Positions 28,404-36,808 of a stretch of 64,000 nt of DNA are shown one piece after another; within the stretch, counting starts at the first letter, position 1, and each line of letters opens with the position of its first letter. Below the pieces are notes generated by a model. That model made no database searches and was not told where the DNA came from. It saw only the letters and a list, made by a program, of their open reading frames with translations. Both the position numbers and the translations under genes were made by a program. The DNA comes from Alphaproteobacteria bacterium (lineage in GTDB: Bacteria; Pseudomonadota; Alphaproteobacteria; Micropepsales; Micropepsaceae). Location of the stretch: positions 26,526 through 90,525 of the forward strand of contig SHWE01000001.1 in the NCBI GenBank assembly GCA_009693985.1. The letters run 5' to 3'.

Positions 28404-29192
28404 TTAAATCGCCGGCATAAGTTCGCGCGCTTTCAGGAATTCGATCACCAACGCATCGAACCCGGCGGGATCTTCCAGACAGCACGCATGGCCGGTGCCG
28501 GGAAGTACGCGGTGTTCGGCGCCTGGAACGAGGCTTGCCGTGCGCCGCCCCGCTTCTAGGGAATGATCGAACTCGCCATTGATCACGAGGGTCGGCACGC
28601 GCATCGAAGGCAGACGGTCCGTCGTGTCGGTGGAATTTCCGGCCGCGAACACTTGCGCGATGGCGTCGCCTTTCAGCCGCGCCTCACGCTCGACCCACAT
28701 ATTGAGCAGATGCCGTCCGAGCCGCGTGTCCGCGAAAGCCGGCGCCACCAGTTCGCGCATATGCTCGATATGATAGGCGCCGAGATCGGCGCGGTAGCCG
28801 TCGATGCGCTTTTGGTAGCGATTGCTGGCGCCGCTATTGCCGCCGACCAGGATCACGGCCTCGAACAATTCGGGATGGTCGAGCGCCAGCAGCAGGCTGA
28901 TCCCCGAACCGACGCTGCACCCCATCAGCACGGCCTTGGCCGTACAAGTCGTCCGCATCACGCCCACCACGTCCTCGGCCATGTCCTTCAAGACGAACGG
29001 CGCCGTCATTTTTGACGAACGCCCATAGCCGCGGATGTCGATCCCGATCACCCTGAACCAGGTGGAAAAATGCGCGGTTTGGTAAATCCAGAGGTCGTGG
29101 TCGAAGGGATTGGCGTGGACGAGCACCAGGGCCGGTCCCTCGCCTTTGACCTCGTACCAGATGTCCACGCCGCCGGCCGTGCTGAAAGGCAT
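28404..29192 (-). CDS. Alpha/beta hydrolase
   Basis: A 262-residue alpha/beta hydrolase with a complete triad: nucleophile Ser in LMGCSVGSG, Asp in NGEFDHS and His in GTGHACCLEDP. The N-terminal HANPFDHDLW supplies the oxyanion-hole region and IDIRGYGRSS is the usual turn. It resembles esterases, lactonases and C-C hydrolases of the pimeloyl-carboxyl-methylesterase type; the substrate cannot be told. It converges on the methyltransferase gene and stands alone. Confidence 0.83.
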   Translation of the reverse strand: MPFSTAGGVDIWYEVKGEGPALVLVHANPFDHDLWIYQTAHFSTWFRVIGIDIRGYGRSSKMTAPFVLKDMAEDVVGVMRTTCTAKAVLMGCSVGSGISLLLALDHPELFEAVILVGGNSGASNRYQKRIDGYRADLGAYHIEHMRELVAPAFADTRLGRHLLNMWVEREARLKGDAIAQVFAAGNSTDTTDRLPSMRVPTLVINGEFDHSLEAGRRTASLVPGAEHRVLPGTGHACCLEDPAGFDALVIEFLKARELMPAI

Positions 29193-29413
29193 TTAGCTCT
29201 CCTCGCACCGATGTTAACGCGATTTCAGGCGGCTCGCGTCAGGGTGACGCTTGGGCCGAAAAACCTTGCCTAAAACAGGCTTATCCGCCGATTTCGAGGA
29301 TTGGTCTTGGTATCCATGAGGGCTATATTTCGTTATAGAACGGCAAGTTGATTTGCCCTCAACCGTGGGCCTGACTAGGCGCAAGGACAGGCAAACCGGC
29401 CGAGGAGATTGGT

Positions 29414-30421
29414 ATGTTGGTCAGAGTGAAGCCGAGCTGGGAAATCCCCGAAAGGGAGATTACGCCCGAGCGGCTAGTCTTCAACCGGCGCAACGTGCTG
29501 AAGGGCGCGGGCCTTATGACCATCGCGGGCGTCGCGGCCGCCTGCGACCGTGGCTCGCCGACCCAGACCGCCGGCACGCCTGCGCCAGAAGCCGGCCTTG
29601 CCGACGCGCCGGATCCGACCGCGAGCCTCTATCCGGTTCCGCGCAACGCCTCCTATACGGTCGACCGCGAGACCACCGCGGAAGAGATCGTCGCCGGCTA
29701 CAACAATTATTACGAGTTCGGCGTCGACAAGGACGATCCGGCCCGCGAAGCGCACAAGCTGCCGATCCGTCCCTGGGCGGTCAGCTTCGAGGGCATGGTC
29801 GAGAAGCCCTTCACCGCCGACATCGACACGCTGATCAAGGCGATGCCGCTCGAAGAGCGCGTCTATCGCCATCGCTGCGTCGAGACGTGGTCCTTCATCG
29901 CGCCCTGGGCGGGCTTTCCGATGAAGGCGCTGATCGACTACGCCAAGCCGACATCGGCGGCGAAATATGTCGTGATGAAATCCTGGATGAAGCCTGAGAT
30001 CGCGCCCGACCAGGCGCAATTCTGGGTGCCCTGGCCCTATACCGAAGGGCTGTCGATCGAAGAAGCCACCAACGACGTCACCTTCATGGTGACGGGCGCC
30101 TATGGCAAGCCGCTGTCGAAGCAGAACGGCGCCCCGCTGCGTCTAGCGACGCCGTGGAAATACGGCTTCAAATCCACCAAAGGCATCCAGAAATTCATCT
30201 TCACGAACGAACGGCCGACCACCTATTGGATGGCGCTCGGCGCCCGCGAATACGGGTTCTGGGCCAATGTGAATCCGCAAGTGCCGCATCCGCGTTGGAG
30301 CCAGGCGTCGGAGGAAGTGTTGGGCCTCGGCCGCCGGGTGCCCACGTTGCTTTACAATGGCTATGGCGAGCAGGTGGCCTCGCTTTATTCCGGCCTCGTG
30401 AACGAACGTTTGTTTATGTAG
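29414..30421 (+). CDS. msrP: Periplasmic methionine sulfoxide reductase, catalytic subunit (MsrP/YedY)
   Basis: A 335-residue molybdopterin enzyme of the sulfite oxidase fold. MsrP repairs oxidised methionines in periplasmic proteins, taking electrons from the membrane haem protein MsrQ. A Tat signal is present (RRNVLKGAGLMTIAGVAAA), the Mo-ligating Cys lies in YRHRCVETWSF, and the C-terminal ATPWKYGFKSTK is diagnostic. No msrQ gene follows; the next gene encodes a small lipoprotein 14 bases downstream. The electron donor must therefore be elsewhere or different. Confidence 0.92.
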   Translation: MLVRVKPSWEIPEREITPERLVFNRRNVLKGAGLMTIAGVAAACDRGSPTQTAGTPAPEAGLADAPDPTASLYPVPRNASYTVDRETTAEEIVAGYNNYYEFGVDKDDPAREAHKLPIRPWAVSFEGMVEKPFTADIDTLIKAMPLEERVYRHRCVETWSFIAPWAGFPMKALIDYAKPTSAAKYVVMKSWMKPEIAPDQAQFWVPWPYTEGLSIEEATNDVTFMVTGAYGKPLSKQNGAPLRLATPWKYGFKSTKGIQKFIFTNERPTTYWMALGAREYGFWANVNPQVPHPRWSQASEEVLGLGRRVPTLLYNGYGEQVASLYSGLVNERLFM

Positions 30422-30435
30422 CGATAGAGTGCCCG

Positions 30436-30636
30436 ATGAAAAAGATCATTCTCCCCGCATTGCTTTTGCTCTCCGCCTGCGCGACGGCCCCGACGCAAGT
30501 CGCCAGTGCCGATGGCGCGCGCAGGAGCCTGTGTTCCGACGGTTACGACGTCGCCAAGTCGGTCGATCCGCTTGGCGAGTACACGGTGGCGCCGCGCGTC
30601 GATTGCCGCCTGGAAATCGAAAAGCCGGTGAAGTAG
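30436..30636 (+). CDS. Small lipoprotein
   Basis: A 66-residue protein with a lipoprotein signal (MKKIILPALLLLSAC), the lipobox Cys being residue 15. The mature part has two more Cys residues (SLCSDGYDV and PRVDCRLEI) that could form a disulphide. It begins 14 bases after msrP, so it is probably co-transcribed and may assist in the oxidising periplasm. No known family recognised. Confidence 0.7.
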   Translation: MKKIILPALLLLSACATAPTQVASADGARRSLCSDGYDVAKSVDPLGEYTVAPRVDCRLEIEKPVK

Positions 30637-30644
30637 ACCGCCCA

Positions 30645-30761
30645 AAGAAAAAGGCCGGGATGGTGGCATCCCGGCCTAGTTCTCACGGGAGGTATCGGCC
30701 GTGATACGCACGGTCTAGGGAGGAGACCTCCGCCGGTTCGCTCGGGGGGGCAAACGAACCT
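30645..30761 (-). ncRNA. Candidate small RNA downstream of trxB
   Basis: On the minus strand, a TTGAAA (30797-30792) and TATTGA (30773-30768) with an 18-base spacer could form a promoter firing near 30761. The predicted RNA would fold into several stems: GGTTCG/CGAACC (30755-30760 with 30735-30740), GGTCT/AGACC (30724-30728 with 30712-30716) whose loop reads CCTCCCT, GTATC/GATAC, and a terminal 10-bp hairpin with a T tail. A CCTCCCT loop can pair with ribosome binding sites, as in known alphaproteobacterial trans-acting sRNAs. It may instead be only the 3' part of the trxB transcript. Confidence 0.4.
30653..30676 (-). terminator. Rho-independent terminator
   Basis: GGCCGGGATG and CATCCCGGCC form a perfect 10-bp stem with a 4-base loop. 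On the minus strand it is followed by TTTTTCTTT, giving a textbook terminator for trxB or for the candidate small RNA. On the plus strand, where it follows the small lipoprotein gene, the T tail is poor. Confidence 0.8.
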
Positions 30762-30823
30762 ATAAGTTCAATATGGGAACGCGTTTCGGTTTTTCAAACC
30801 CGCTCCCGCTCATGTCATAAAAA

Positions 30824-31768
30824 TTAGTGGCCGCCGGCCAGGAAGCGTTCCGCTTCGAGCGCCGCCATGCAGCCCATCCCCGCCGCCGTGACCGCCTGAC
30901 GGAAGACTTTGTCCTTCACGTCGCCCGCCGCATAGACGCCGGGCACGCTTGTCTTGGTCGAGTCCGGCGCGGTGCGGATATAGCCTTCCTCGTCCATGTC
31001 GAGCTGGCCGCGGAAGATTTCCGTCGCCGGCACATGGCCGATGGCGATGAACAGCCCGTCGGCGGCCAGCGTGTCGAGCGCGCCGTTCTTCACATTGCGC
31101 ACTTTCAGTCCCGAAACGACTTTCGGCTCGCCGGCGCCGAGCACTTCCTCCACTACGCTGTCCCACAACACGCGCGTCTTGGGATGGTCGTCGAAGCGTT
31201 TCTGATTGGTCTTGTCGGCGCGTAAACTGTCGCGGCGGTGGATCAGCGTCACGTCGCTGGCGAGATTGGCGAGATAGAGCGCTTCTTCGACGGCGGTATT
31301 GCCGCCGCCGACGACCGCCACTTTCTTGCCCTTGAAGAAGAACCCATCGCAGGTCGCGCACGCCGACACGCCGCGGTTCTTGTATGTTTCCTCGCTCGGG
31401 ATGCCGAGCCATTTCGCCTGGGCGCCGGTGGCGACGATCAGCGAATCCGCCGAATAGCGCTTGCCGGAATCGCCCGTCAGGATGAAGGGCCGCCGCGCCA
31501 GATCGACCGACAGGATGTGATCGTAGTGGACGCGCGTTCCAAGATGCTCGGCCTGCGCTTGCATCTGCTCCATCAGCCACGGCCCCTGGATGGCGTCGCG
31601 GAAGCCCGGATAGTTCTCGACTTCGGTGGTGATGGTGAGCTGCCCGCCGGGCTGGATGCCGGCGACGATCATCGGCTCCATCATGGCGCGCGCGGCATAG
31701 ATGGCGGCCGTGCAGCCGGCCGGGCCGCTCCCGAGGATCAGGACCTTGGCGTGCTCGATATCGGACAT
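30824..31768 (-). CDS. trxB: Thioredoxin reductase
   Basis: A 314-residue flavoprotein that reduces thioredoxin with NADPH. The FAD-binding LILGSGPAGCTAAIYAARA, the redox pair in CATCDGFFF, the NADPH-binding VAVVGGGNTAVEEAL and the C-terminal VYAAGDVKDK all fit bacterial TrxB. Length is normal. It is divergent from an Lrp-family regulator with 171 bp between them, an arrangement seen repeatedly in alphaproteobacteria. Confidence 0.95.
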   Translation of the reverse strand: MSDIEHAKVLILGSGPAGCTAAIYAARAMMEPMIVAGIQPGGQLTITTEVENYPGFRDAIQGPWLMEQMQAQAEHLGTRVHYDHILSVDLARRPFILTGDSGKRYSADSLIVATGAQAKWLGIPSEETYKNRGVSACATCDGFFFKGKKVAVVGGGNTAVEEALYLANLASDVTLIHRRDSLRADKTNQKRFDDHPKTRVLWDSVVEEVLGAGEPKVVSGLKVRNVKNGALDTLAADGLFIAIGHVPATEIFRGQLDMDEEGYIRTAPDSTKTSVPGVYAAGDVKDKVFRQAVTAAGMGCMAALEAERFLAGGH

Positions 31769-31939
31769 GGGATTCCTTGGGGCCGAAATTGGGGAAACTG
31801 GGCTGGCCGCCTGATATCGGAGGAAGCCGGCACAACGTCAAGCAGCCGAAAACCCAGGCTTTTTGAAAATGTGTGGAAACAATATTACTCACCCGGCGTT
31901 GGAATTGTCATAGTGGGAAAGGACAATTGAGGCCCCTCC

Positions 31940-32419
31940 ATGGCCCGCCACAAGCTCGACGCGATTGACCGCCAAATCCTGGCTTCTCTCCAGGCCGATG
32001 GACGGATGACCAATGTCGAGCTGGCGAGCCGGGTCAAGATTACGGCGCCGCCATGCCTGCGCCGCGTCCGGGCGCTCGAACAGGCCGGCTATATTCGCGG
32101 CTACCATGCCGAGCTCGATGCCAAGTCGCTGGGCTATGGGGTGACGGCCTTTGCCTTTGTGGGCCTTTCCAGCCAGGCGGAAGCCGATCTGCGCGCCTTC
32201 GAAGACCAGGTCCGCGCCTGGCCGCAAGTGCGCTCCTGCTTCATGCTGTCGGGCGAGGTGGATTTCGTCCTGCGCTGCGTCGCCCGCGATCTTTCCGAAC
32301 TCCAGGGGTTCATCACGGAAAAATTGACGGCGGCGAAGAACGTCGCATCCGTCAAAACCGCGCTCGCCATCCGCCAATCCAAGGACGAACCGGGGATTCC
32401 TCTGGACACCGCGACCTAG
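31940..32419 (+). CDS. Lrp/AsnC family transcriptional regulator
   Basis: A 159-residue regulator with an N-terminal winged helix (LDAIDRQILASLQADGRMTN followed by ELASRVKITAPPCLRRVRAL) and a C-terminal RAM/ASNC ligand-binding domain (AFVGLSSQAEADLRAFE, then VDFVLRCVARD). Such proteins form octamers and respond to amino acids. Divergent from trxB, which it may control; that is inferred from gene order. Confidence 0.92.
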   Translation: MARHKLDAIDRQILASLQADGRMTNVELASRVKITAPPCLRRVRALEQAGYIRGYHAELDAKSLGYGVTAFAFVGLSSQAEADLRAFEDQVRAWPQVRSCFMLSGEVDFVLRCVARDLSELQGFITEKLTAAKNVASVKTALAIRQSKDEPGIPLDTAT

Positions 32420-32458
32420 CCTCATCAAGGCTAGAGTGGAACCAGGGGAGTAACAGCG

Positions 32459-33481
32459 ATGAATCGTGTCTCGCGGATCGTCCTCTTTGCCGCCGCCGCT
32501 TTGCTTTCGACGCCCGCAATAGCGCAGCCATCGGGCGAGCCCCGCAACGACCTGCCGCAGCCCTACCGGACGACCCGCGATTGGGGCGAGCTGCCGGCCG
32601 GCACCGCGAAATGGGCAGCCGTTACGGCGGTCGAAGCCGCGCCCGCCGGCTCCATCTATGTGATCCATCGCTGCGCGGCGAATTCCTGCGTCGGGCGCCC
32701 CGAGCCGCCGATCCTGAAATTCAATCCGGCCAGCAAGCTGCTGGCGAGCTGGGGCGCGGGCCAGTTCAACTTCCCGCACGGTGCCGTCGTCGATGGCGAA
32801 GGCAATCTTTGGGTCACCGATGCGGGCGGAACGCCAGGCAAGGGCCATCAAGTGTTCAAATTCGCGCCCGATGGGCGCGTTCTGATGACGCTCGGAAAAG
32901 CCGGCATGTCGGGCACCGAGCCCGGCCTGTTCGATCAGCCGACCGATGTGGCGATCGCCGCCAATGGCGACATCTATGTTTCCGACAGCCATCGCAACGG
33001 CAAGAACAACCGTATCCAGGTTTTCACCAAGGACGACCGCTTCCTGCGCGCTTGGGGCAGCAAAGGCACGGGCCCCGGCCAGATCAGCGAGCCCCACAGT
33101 ATCGCCTTCGATTCACGCGGCCGTCTTTTCGTCGGCGACCGCGAGAACAACCGCATCCAGATCTACGACACCAACGGCAAATTGCTCGATACGTGGCGGC
33201 AGTTCGGCCGGCCGAGCGGCATCTTCATCGCCAAGGACGACACGATATATGTGGCGGATTCCGAATCCGGCCCCGACACCGGCGCGCATGAAATCATGGG
33301 CGCCAAGAAGGGCATTCGCATCGGCAGCGCGCGCGACGGATCGGTCACCGCCTTCATCGAAGACATGGAGCCCTTGCGGCCCGAACATTCGGGCGCCGAA
33401 GGGGGTGGCGTCGACGCGCAGGGCAATGTCTATGGCGGGGTCGTCCGCCGCCAGATGCTCGAACGCCATGTGAAGAAATAA
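32459..33481 (+). CDS. Secreted NHL-repeat beta-propeller protein
   Basis: A 340-residue protein with a signal peptide (MNRVSRIVLFAAAALLSTP). Repeats of the NHL type are visible: FNFPHGAVVDGEGNLWVTD, LFDQPTDVAIAANGDIYVSD, ISEPHSIAFDSRGRLFVGD and RPSGIFIAKDDTIYVAD, forming most of a six-bladed propeller. It resembles peptidyl-alpha-hydroxyglycine lyase-like proteins of bacteria. A role in sugar or lactone binding or hydrolysis outside the cytoplasm is plausible. GGGGAG is found before the ATG. Confidence 0.85.
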   Translation: MNRVSRIVLFAAAALLSTPAIAQPSGEPRNDLPQPYRTTRDWGELPAGTAKWAAVTAVEAAPAGSIYVIHRCAANSCVGRPEPPILKFNPASKLLASWGAGQFNFPHGAVVDGEGNLWVTDAGGTPGKGHQVFKFAPDGRVLMTLGKAGMSGTEPGLFDQPTDVAIAANGDIYVSDSHRNGKNNRIQVFTKDDRFLRAWGSKGTGPGQISEPHSIAFDSRGRLFVGDRENNRIQIYDTNGKLLDTWRQFGRPSGIFIAKDDTIYVADSESGPDTGAHEIMGAKKGIRIGSARDGSVTAFIEDMEPLRPEHSGAEGGGVDAQGNVYGGVVRRQMLERHVKK

Positions 33482-33591
33482 CGCTTTGGTTTGAATGTCA
33501 TCCGGCCGGCAGCGCTTTAGTGAACGGCGCCTGCTTGACTCGTGGCGGGTCCTCCACAACCCTTGGGCGAAATATATAGCGGGAGGCACGC

Positions 33592-34680
33592 ATGAATTTC
33601 GGAACCACCAATCGCCGCAATTTCCTTATGGGCGCCGCCGCGATAGCGGGCGCTTCCACTCTTGCGGGTGGGCTCCGCGCCCCCGCGCACGCGGCCCAAG
33701 CCGCGGGTGCGCGCAAGCAGGTGATGGTGGGGGGCCGCCGCGTCAAGGTCGTCGACATCCACGGCCATCTCGTTATCCCGGCAGCGGCCCCGCTTTTGGC
33801 CGGCACCGGCGTCGAGGGTGATTTCCCGCGCGCGCAAATCATGGGGCCCGAGCGGTTCACCCGCATGGATGCGCGCGGCATCGATGTGCAGGTGCTCAGC
33901 ATCAACGGTTATTGGTGGTACGCTGCGGCCGACCGCGCTCTCGCGGCGCGCATCGTGCGCGCGCATGACGAGGGTATCTCGGCCTGGTGCAAGGGGAATG
34001 CGGAGCGCTTCGTCGGCCTGACCTCGCCGGCGATCCAGCATCCCGATCTTGCCGCCGAGCAGATCGACTACGCGGTGAAGACTTTGGGCCTGCGCGGCGT
34101 CTCCATGGGCGGCAATGTCGCGGGCGAAGTGCCGTCATCTGCGAAATACGATCCGCTGTGGCGCAAGATCGAAGAATTGCAGGTGCCGGTCTTCATGCAC
34201 CCGACCAATGCCGAGAACCTTGCTCTCGACAAGGCATTCGAGGGGCGCGGCGATCTCGGCAACATCGTCGGCAATCCGATGGAAACGACTTTGTACCTGA
34301 CCAAGCTGATCTTCGACGGTGTGTTCGACCGTTTCCCGCGGCTGAAAGTCTGCGGCGCCCATGGCGGCGGCTTCCTGCCGTCCTATTTCGGCCGTACCGA
34401 AGTCACCTGCGACGTGCGCCCCAATGCGATGTGCGCCAACAAGAAGCGGCCCAACGAGTACCTGAAGGCCAACATCATGGCGGATTCGATGGTGTTCTCG
34501 GACGAAGGCTTGCGCCATCTCGTGGCCGAAATGGGCGCGAACAACGTCGTCTACGGCTCCGACATGCCGTTCAACTGGCCGGACACGATCGATCTCGTCG
34601 TCAACGCGTCCTATCTCAGCAACGCCCAGAAGGAAGCCATCCTCGGCGGCAATCTGTCGGCGATGCTGAAGATTACGTAA
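33592..34680 (+). CDS. Tat-exported amidohydrolase (ACMSD/LigW-like)
   Basis: A 362-residue amidohydrolase-superfamily protein with a Tat signal (NRRNFLMGAAAIAGAST). The catalytic domain resembles aminocarboxymuconate-semialdehyde decarboxylase: VVDIHGHLVIP (first metal-ligand pair), VFMHPTNAEN, VCGAHGGGFLPSYFGR and VYGSDMPFNWP (catalytic Asp). Members of the family decarboxylate aromatic acids or hydrolyse related compounds. Export to the periplasm is unusual for this group and suggests action on a substrate before uptake. Confidence 0.85.
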   Translation: MNFGTTNRRNFLMGAAAIAGASTLAGGLRAPAHAAQAAGARKQVMVGGRRVKVVDIHGHLVIPAAAPLLAGTGVEGDFPRAQIMGPERFTRMDARGIDVQVLSINGYWWYAAADRALAARIVRAHDEGISAWCKGNAERFVGLTSPAIQHPDLAAEQIDYAVKTLGLRGVSMGGNVAGEVPSSAKYDPLWRKIEELQVPVFMHPTNAENLALDKAFEGRGDLGNIVGNPMETTLYLTKLIFDGVFDRFPRLKVCGAHGGGFLPSYFGRTEVTCDVRPNAMCANKKRPNEYLKANIMADSMVFSDEGLRHLVAEMGANNVVYGSDMPFNWPDTIDLVVNASYLSNAQKEAILGGNLSAMLKIT

Positions 34681-34688
34681 CGGATTTC

Positions 34689-34736
34689 CTTCCCCCCTTG
34701 TGGGGGAAGGTGGCCCGTAGGGCCGGAAGGGGGGTC
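34689..34736. repeat. Dispersed GC-rich palindromic element, copy 2
   Basis: CTTCCCCCCTTGTGGGGGAA followed by a GGCCCGTAGGGCC inner hairpin and GGAAGGGGGGT: the same outer arms as the element at 3985-4034, with a different inner stem. It lies between two converging genes and its last two bases overlap the stop codon end of the GST gene. Confidence 0.75.
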
Positions 34737-35379
34737 ATCCCCCCGCGTCGGGTTGCTTCGAGGGATGCGCGTCCGCGAAGGGCTTCAGCGCGTTGCAATT
34801 GGCGATGACGGCGTTGATCTCGGTGTAGGGCGACATATCGGTCTTGAAGCGCACCGCCGAAAAGGCGTGGGCGACGAGATAGGCGTCCGCGATGGTCGGC
34901 GCATCGCTGTAACAGAACCCTTTGCGGTATTTGTCGGCGCGCAGCATCGTCTCGATGGCGGAAAATCCCGCTTGATTCCATAGCCCGATCCAGGCGGCGA
35001 CGCCGTCGGCATCCTGTTTGTAGGTATCGCGGACGAAATTCCGTATACGGAGATTGTTCACCGGATGCATGTCGCTTCCGACGATGGAGGCGAGCGCCCG
35101 CACCTGGGCGCGGCCAAGCGCATCCTGCGGCAGCAGCGGCGGATCGGGATAGAGCTCTTCGAGATATTCGATGATGGCGGGTGATTGGTAGAGCCGCACC
35201 CCATCGACTTCGAGCGTCGGCACGCCGCGCATCGGATTGATCTCGCCATAGGAGAATCCGAGATGCTCGCCTCTGTCCAAGCGGATCGAAATATATTCGT
35301 ATTCCAGCCCCTTCAGGTTGAGCACGATCCGCGTGCGGTAGGAGGTGCTGCTGGCGTGGAAATTGTAGAGCTTCATCAT
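34735..35379 (-). CDS. Zeta-class glutathione S-transferase (maleylacetoacetate/maleylpyruvate isomerase)
   Basis: A 214-residue GST. The N-terminal thioredoxin-like domain reads MMKLYNFHASSTSYRTRI, close to the SSCSxR glutathione-binding motif of zeta GSTs, followed by GVPTLEVDG and YQSPAIIEYLEE. This class isomerises cis to trans maleyl compounds after ring opening. It would fit the gentisate dioxygenase-like enzyme at 4034 and the FAH hydrolases, although it lies 30 kb away. The start at 35379 was chosen over a longer frame to 35433 because family alignment begins there. Confidence 0.82.
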   Translation of the reverse strand: MMKLYNFHASSTSYRTRIVLNLKGLEYEYISIRLDRGEHLGFSYGEINPMRGVPTLEVDGVRLYQSPAIIEYLEELYPDPPLLPQDALGRAQVRALASIVGSDMHPVNNLRIRNFVRDTYKQDADGVAAWIGLWNQAGFSAIETMLRADKYRKGFCYSDAPTIADAYLVAHAFSAVRFKTDMSPYTEINAVIANCNALKPFADAHPSKQPDAGG

Positions 35380-35463
35380 GGTGGGCGGTCTCCCTCGGAA
35401 TGCGGTTTTGCGCGATTTAACGCCCGGATTCAAAGGTTAAACGGAATGTCATCTGGCGCGTTC

Positions 35464-35483
35464 TTGCAAGTCATTCGCAATTA
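35464..35483. promoter_or_regulatory. Fur-like box
   Basis: TTGCAAGTCATTCGCAATTA lies 38 bases upstream of the imelysin start codon. Its complement contains ATTGCGAATGA, the core of Fur boxes in alphaproteobacteria. The position and the iron-related genes that follow support iron-dependent repression of the whole 35521-41632 operon. The dyad is imperfect. Confidence 0.5.
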
Positions 35484-35520
35484 TGGTCCCTTGATCGGCC
35501 CCCGTGGGAAAGGACGTTCC

Positions 35521-36801
35521 ATGCGTGTTCTCCGCTCCGCTTGCCTCGCCGCGAGTCTCATGCTGTCGGGTTCGATGCTTGCCGCGCCGGCGCCGGCAAC
35601 GGCGCCCACCGCCGCTGCGGTGCTGACCTCCTATGGCGATATCGCGCGCGCGATGTATGAGGATTCGCTCGCCACCGCCAGGGCGTTGCAGGTGGCGGTC
35701 AACGCCTTCCTCGCCAATCCCACGCCGGCGACGCTGACGGCCGCGAAGAACGCCTGGAAGGCCGCACGCGTGCCTTACATGCAGACGGAGGTCTACCGCT
35801 TCGGCAATGTCGCGGTCGATGAATGGGAAGGCAAGGTGAACGCCTGGCCGCTGGATGAGGGGTTGATCGATTACGTCGCGACGTCCTACGGCACGACGTC
35901 CGACGAGAACCCGCTCTACACGCTGAACGTCATCGCGAAAAGGCAGATCCGCGTCGGCGCGCGGCAGGTGGACGCCACCACTATCAATGCGAACCTCTTG
36001 CGCAACCTGCAGGAAGCGCAAGGCGTCGAGGCCAATGTCGCAACCGGCTATCACGCCATCGAATTCCTGCTCTGGGGCCAGGATCTGCACGGCACAGGGC
36101 CGGGCGCGGGCGAACGTCCGGCGACCGACTTCAATGCGCGGGCCTGCACCAACGGCAATTGCGACCGTAGAGCCGCCTATTTGAGGACGGCGGTGGAGCT
36201 TCTGATCGCCGATTTGACCGAGATGACGGCGGACTGGGCACCGGGCGGCAAAGCGCGTGCGCAATTGGCGGCCAAGGGCGTCAATGGCGGGCTCGCGACC
36301 ATCCTCACCGGCATCGGTAGCCTCTCTTACGGCGAGCTGGCGGGCGAGCGCATGAAGCTCGGCCTCATCCTGCACGATCCCGAGGAGGAGCACGATTGCT
36401 TCTCCGACAACACGCACAACGCGCATTATTACGATCAGCTCGGCATGACCGGCATCTGGCGCGCCCGCTATACGCGCGCGAACGGGGCCGTGATGCAGGG
36501 CGCCTCCTTGCGCGATTACACGATGGCGCGCAACGCCGATGCCGCGCGCCGCATGGATGCGCGCATGGACGAGACGCTCGCCAAGATCAAGCTGATGAAG
36601 GACACCGCCGATTCCGGGCGGATGGCCTACGACCAGATGATCGGCAGCAACAATGCCGCCGGCAACAAACTGGTGCAGGACTCCATCGACGCGTTGATCG
36701 CGCAGACGCGCGCCGATGAAGCCGTGGTCGCGGCGCTGGGCTTGAAGATCTCGGTCGAAGGATCGGACAGTCTCGACAATCCCTCCGCTGTGGGCCCCTG
36801 A
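35521..36801 (+). CDS. Imelysin family (M75) iron-regulated protein
   Basis: A 426-residue secreted protein with a signal peptide (MRVLRSACLAASLMLSGSM). The imelysin signature GxHxxE is present as GYHAIEFLLWGQD (His178, Glu181), and the fold of two repeated helical bundles is typical. These IrpA/EfeO-like proteins bind iron or another metal ligand in the periplasm. First gene of an apparent iron operon: seven bases separate it from the multicopper oxidase gene. The paralogue at 39457 is shorter. Confidence 0.9.
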   Translation: MRVLRSACLAASLMLSGSMLAAPAPATAPTAAAVLTSYGDIARAMYEDSLATARALQVAVNAFLANPTPATLTAAKNAWKAARVPYMQTEVYRFGNVAVDEWEGKVNAWPLDEGLIDYVATSYGTTSDENPLYTLNVIAKRQIRVGARQVDATTINANLLRNLQEAQGVEANVATGYHAIEFLLWGQDLHGTGPGAGERPATDFNARACTNGNCDRRAAYLRTAVELLIADLTEMTADWAPGGKARAQLAAKGVNGGLATILTGIGSLSYGELAGERMKLGLILHDPEEEHDCFSDNTHNAHYYDQLGMTGIWRARYTRANGAVMQGASLRDYTMARNADAARRMDARMDETLAKIKLMKDTADSGRMAYDQMIGSNNAAGNKLVQDSIDALIAQTRADEAVVAALGLKISVEGSDSLDNPSAVGP

Positions 36802-36808
36802 GGCATTG

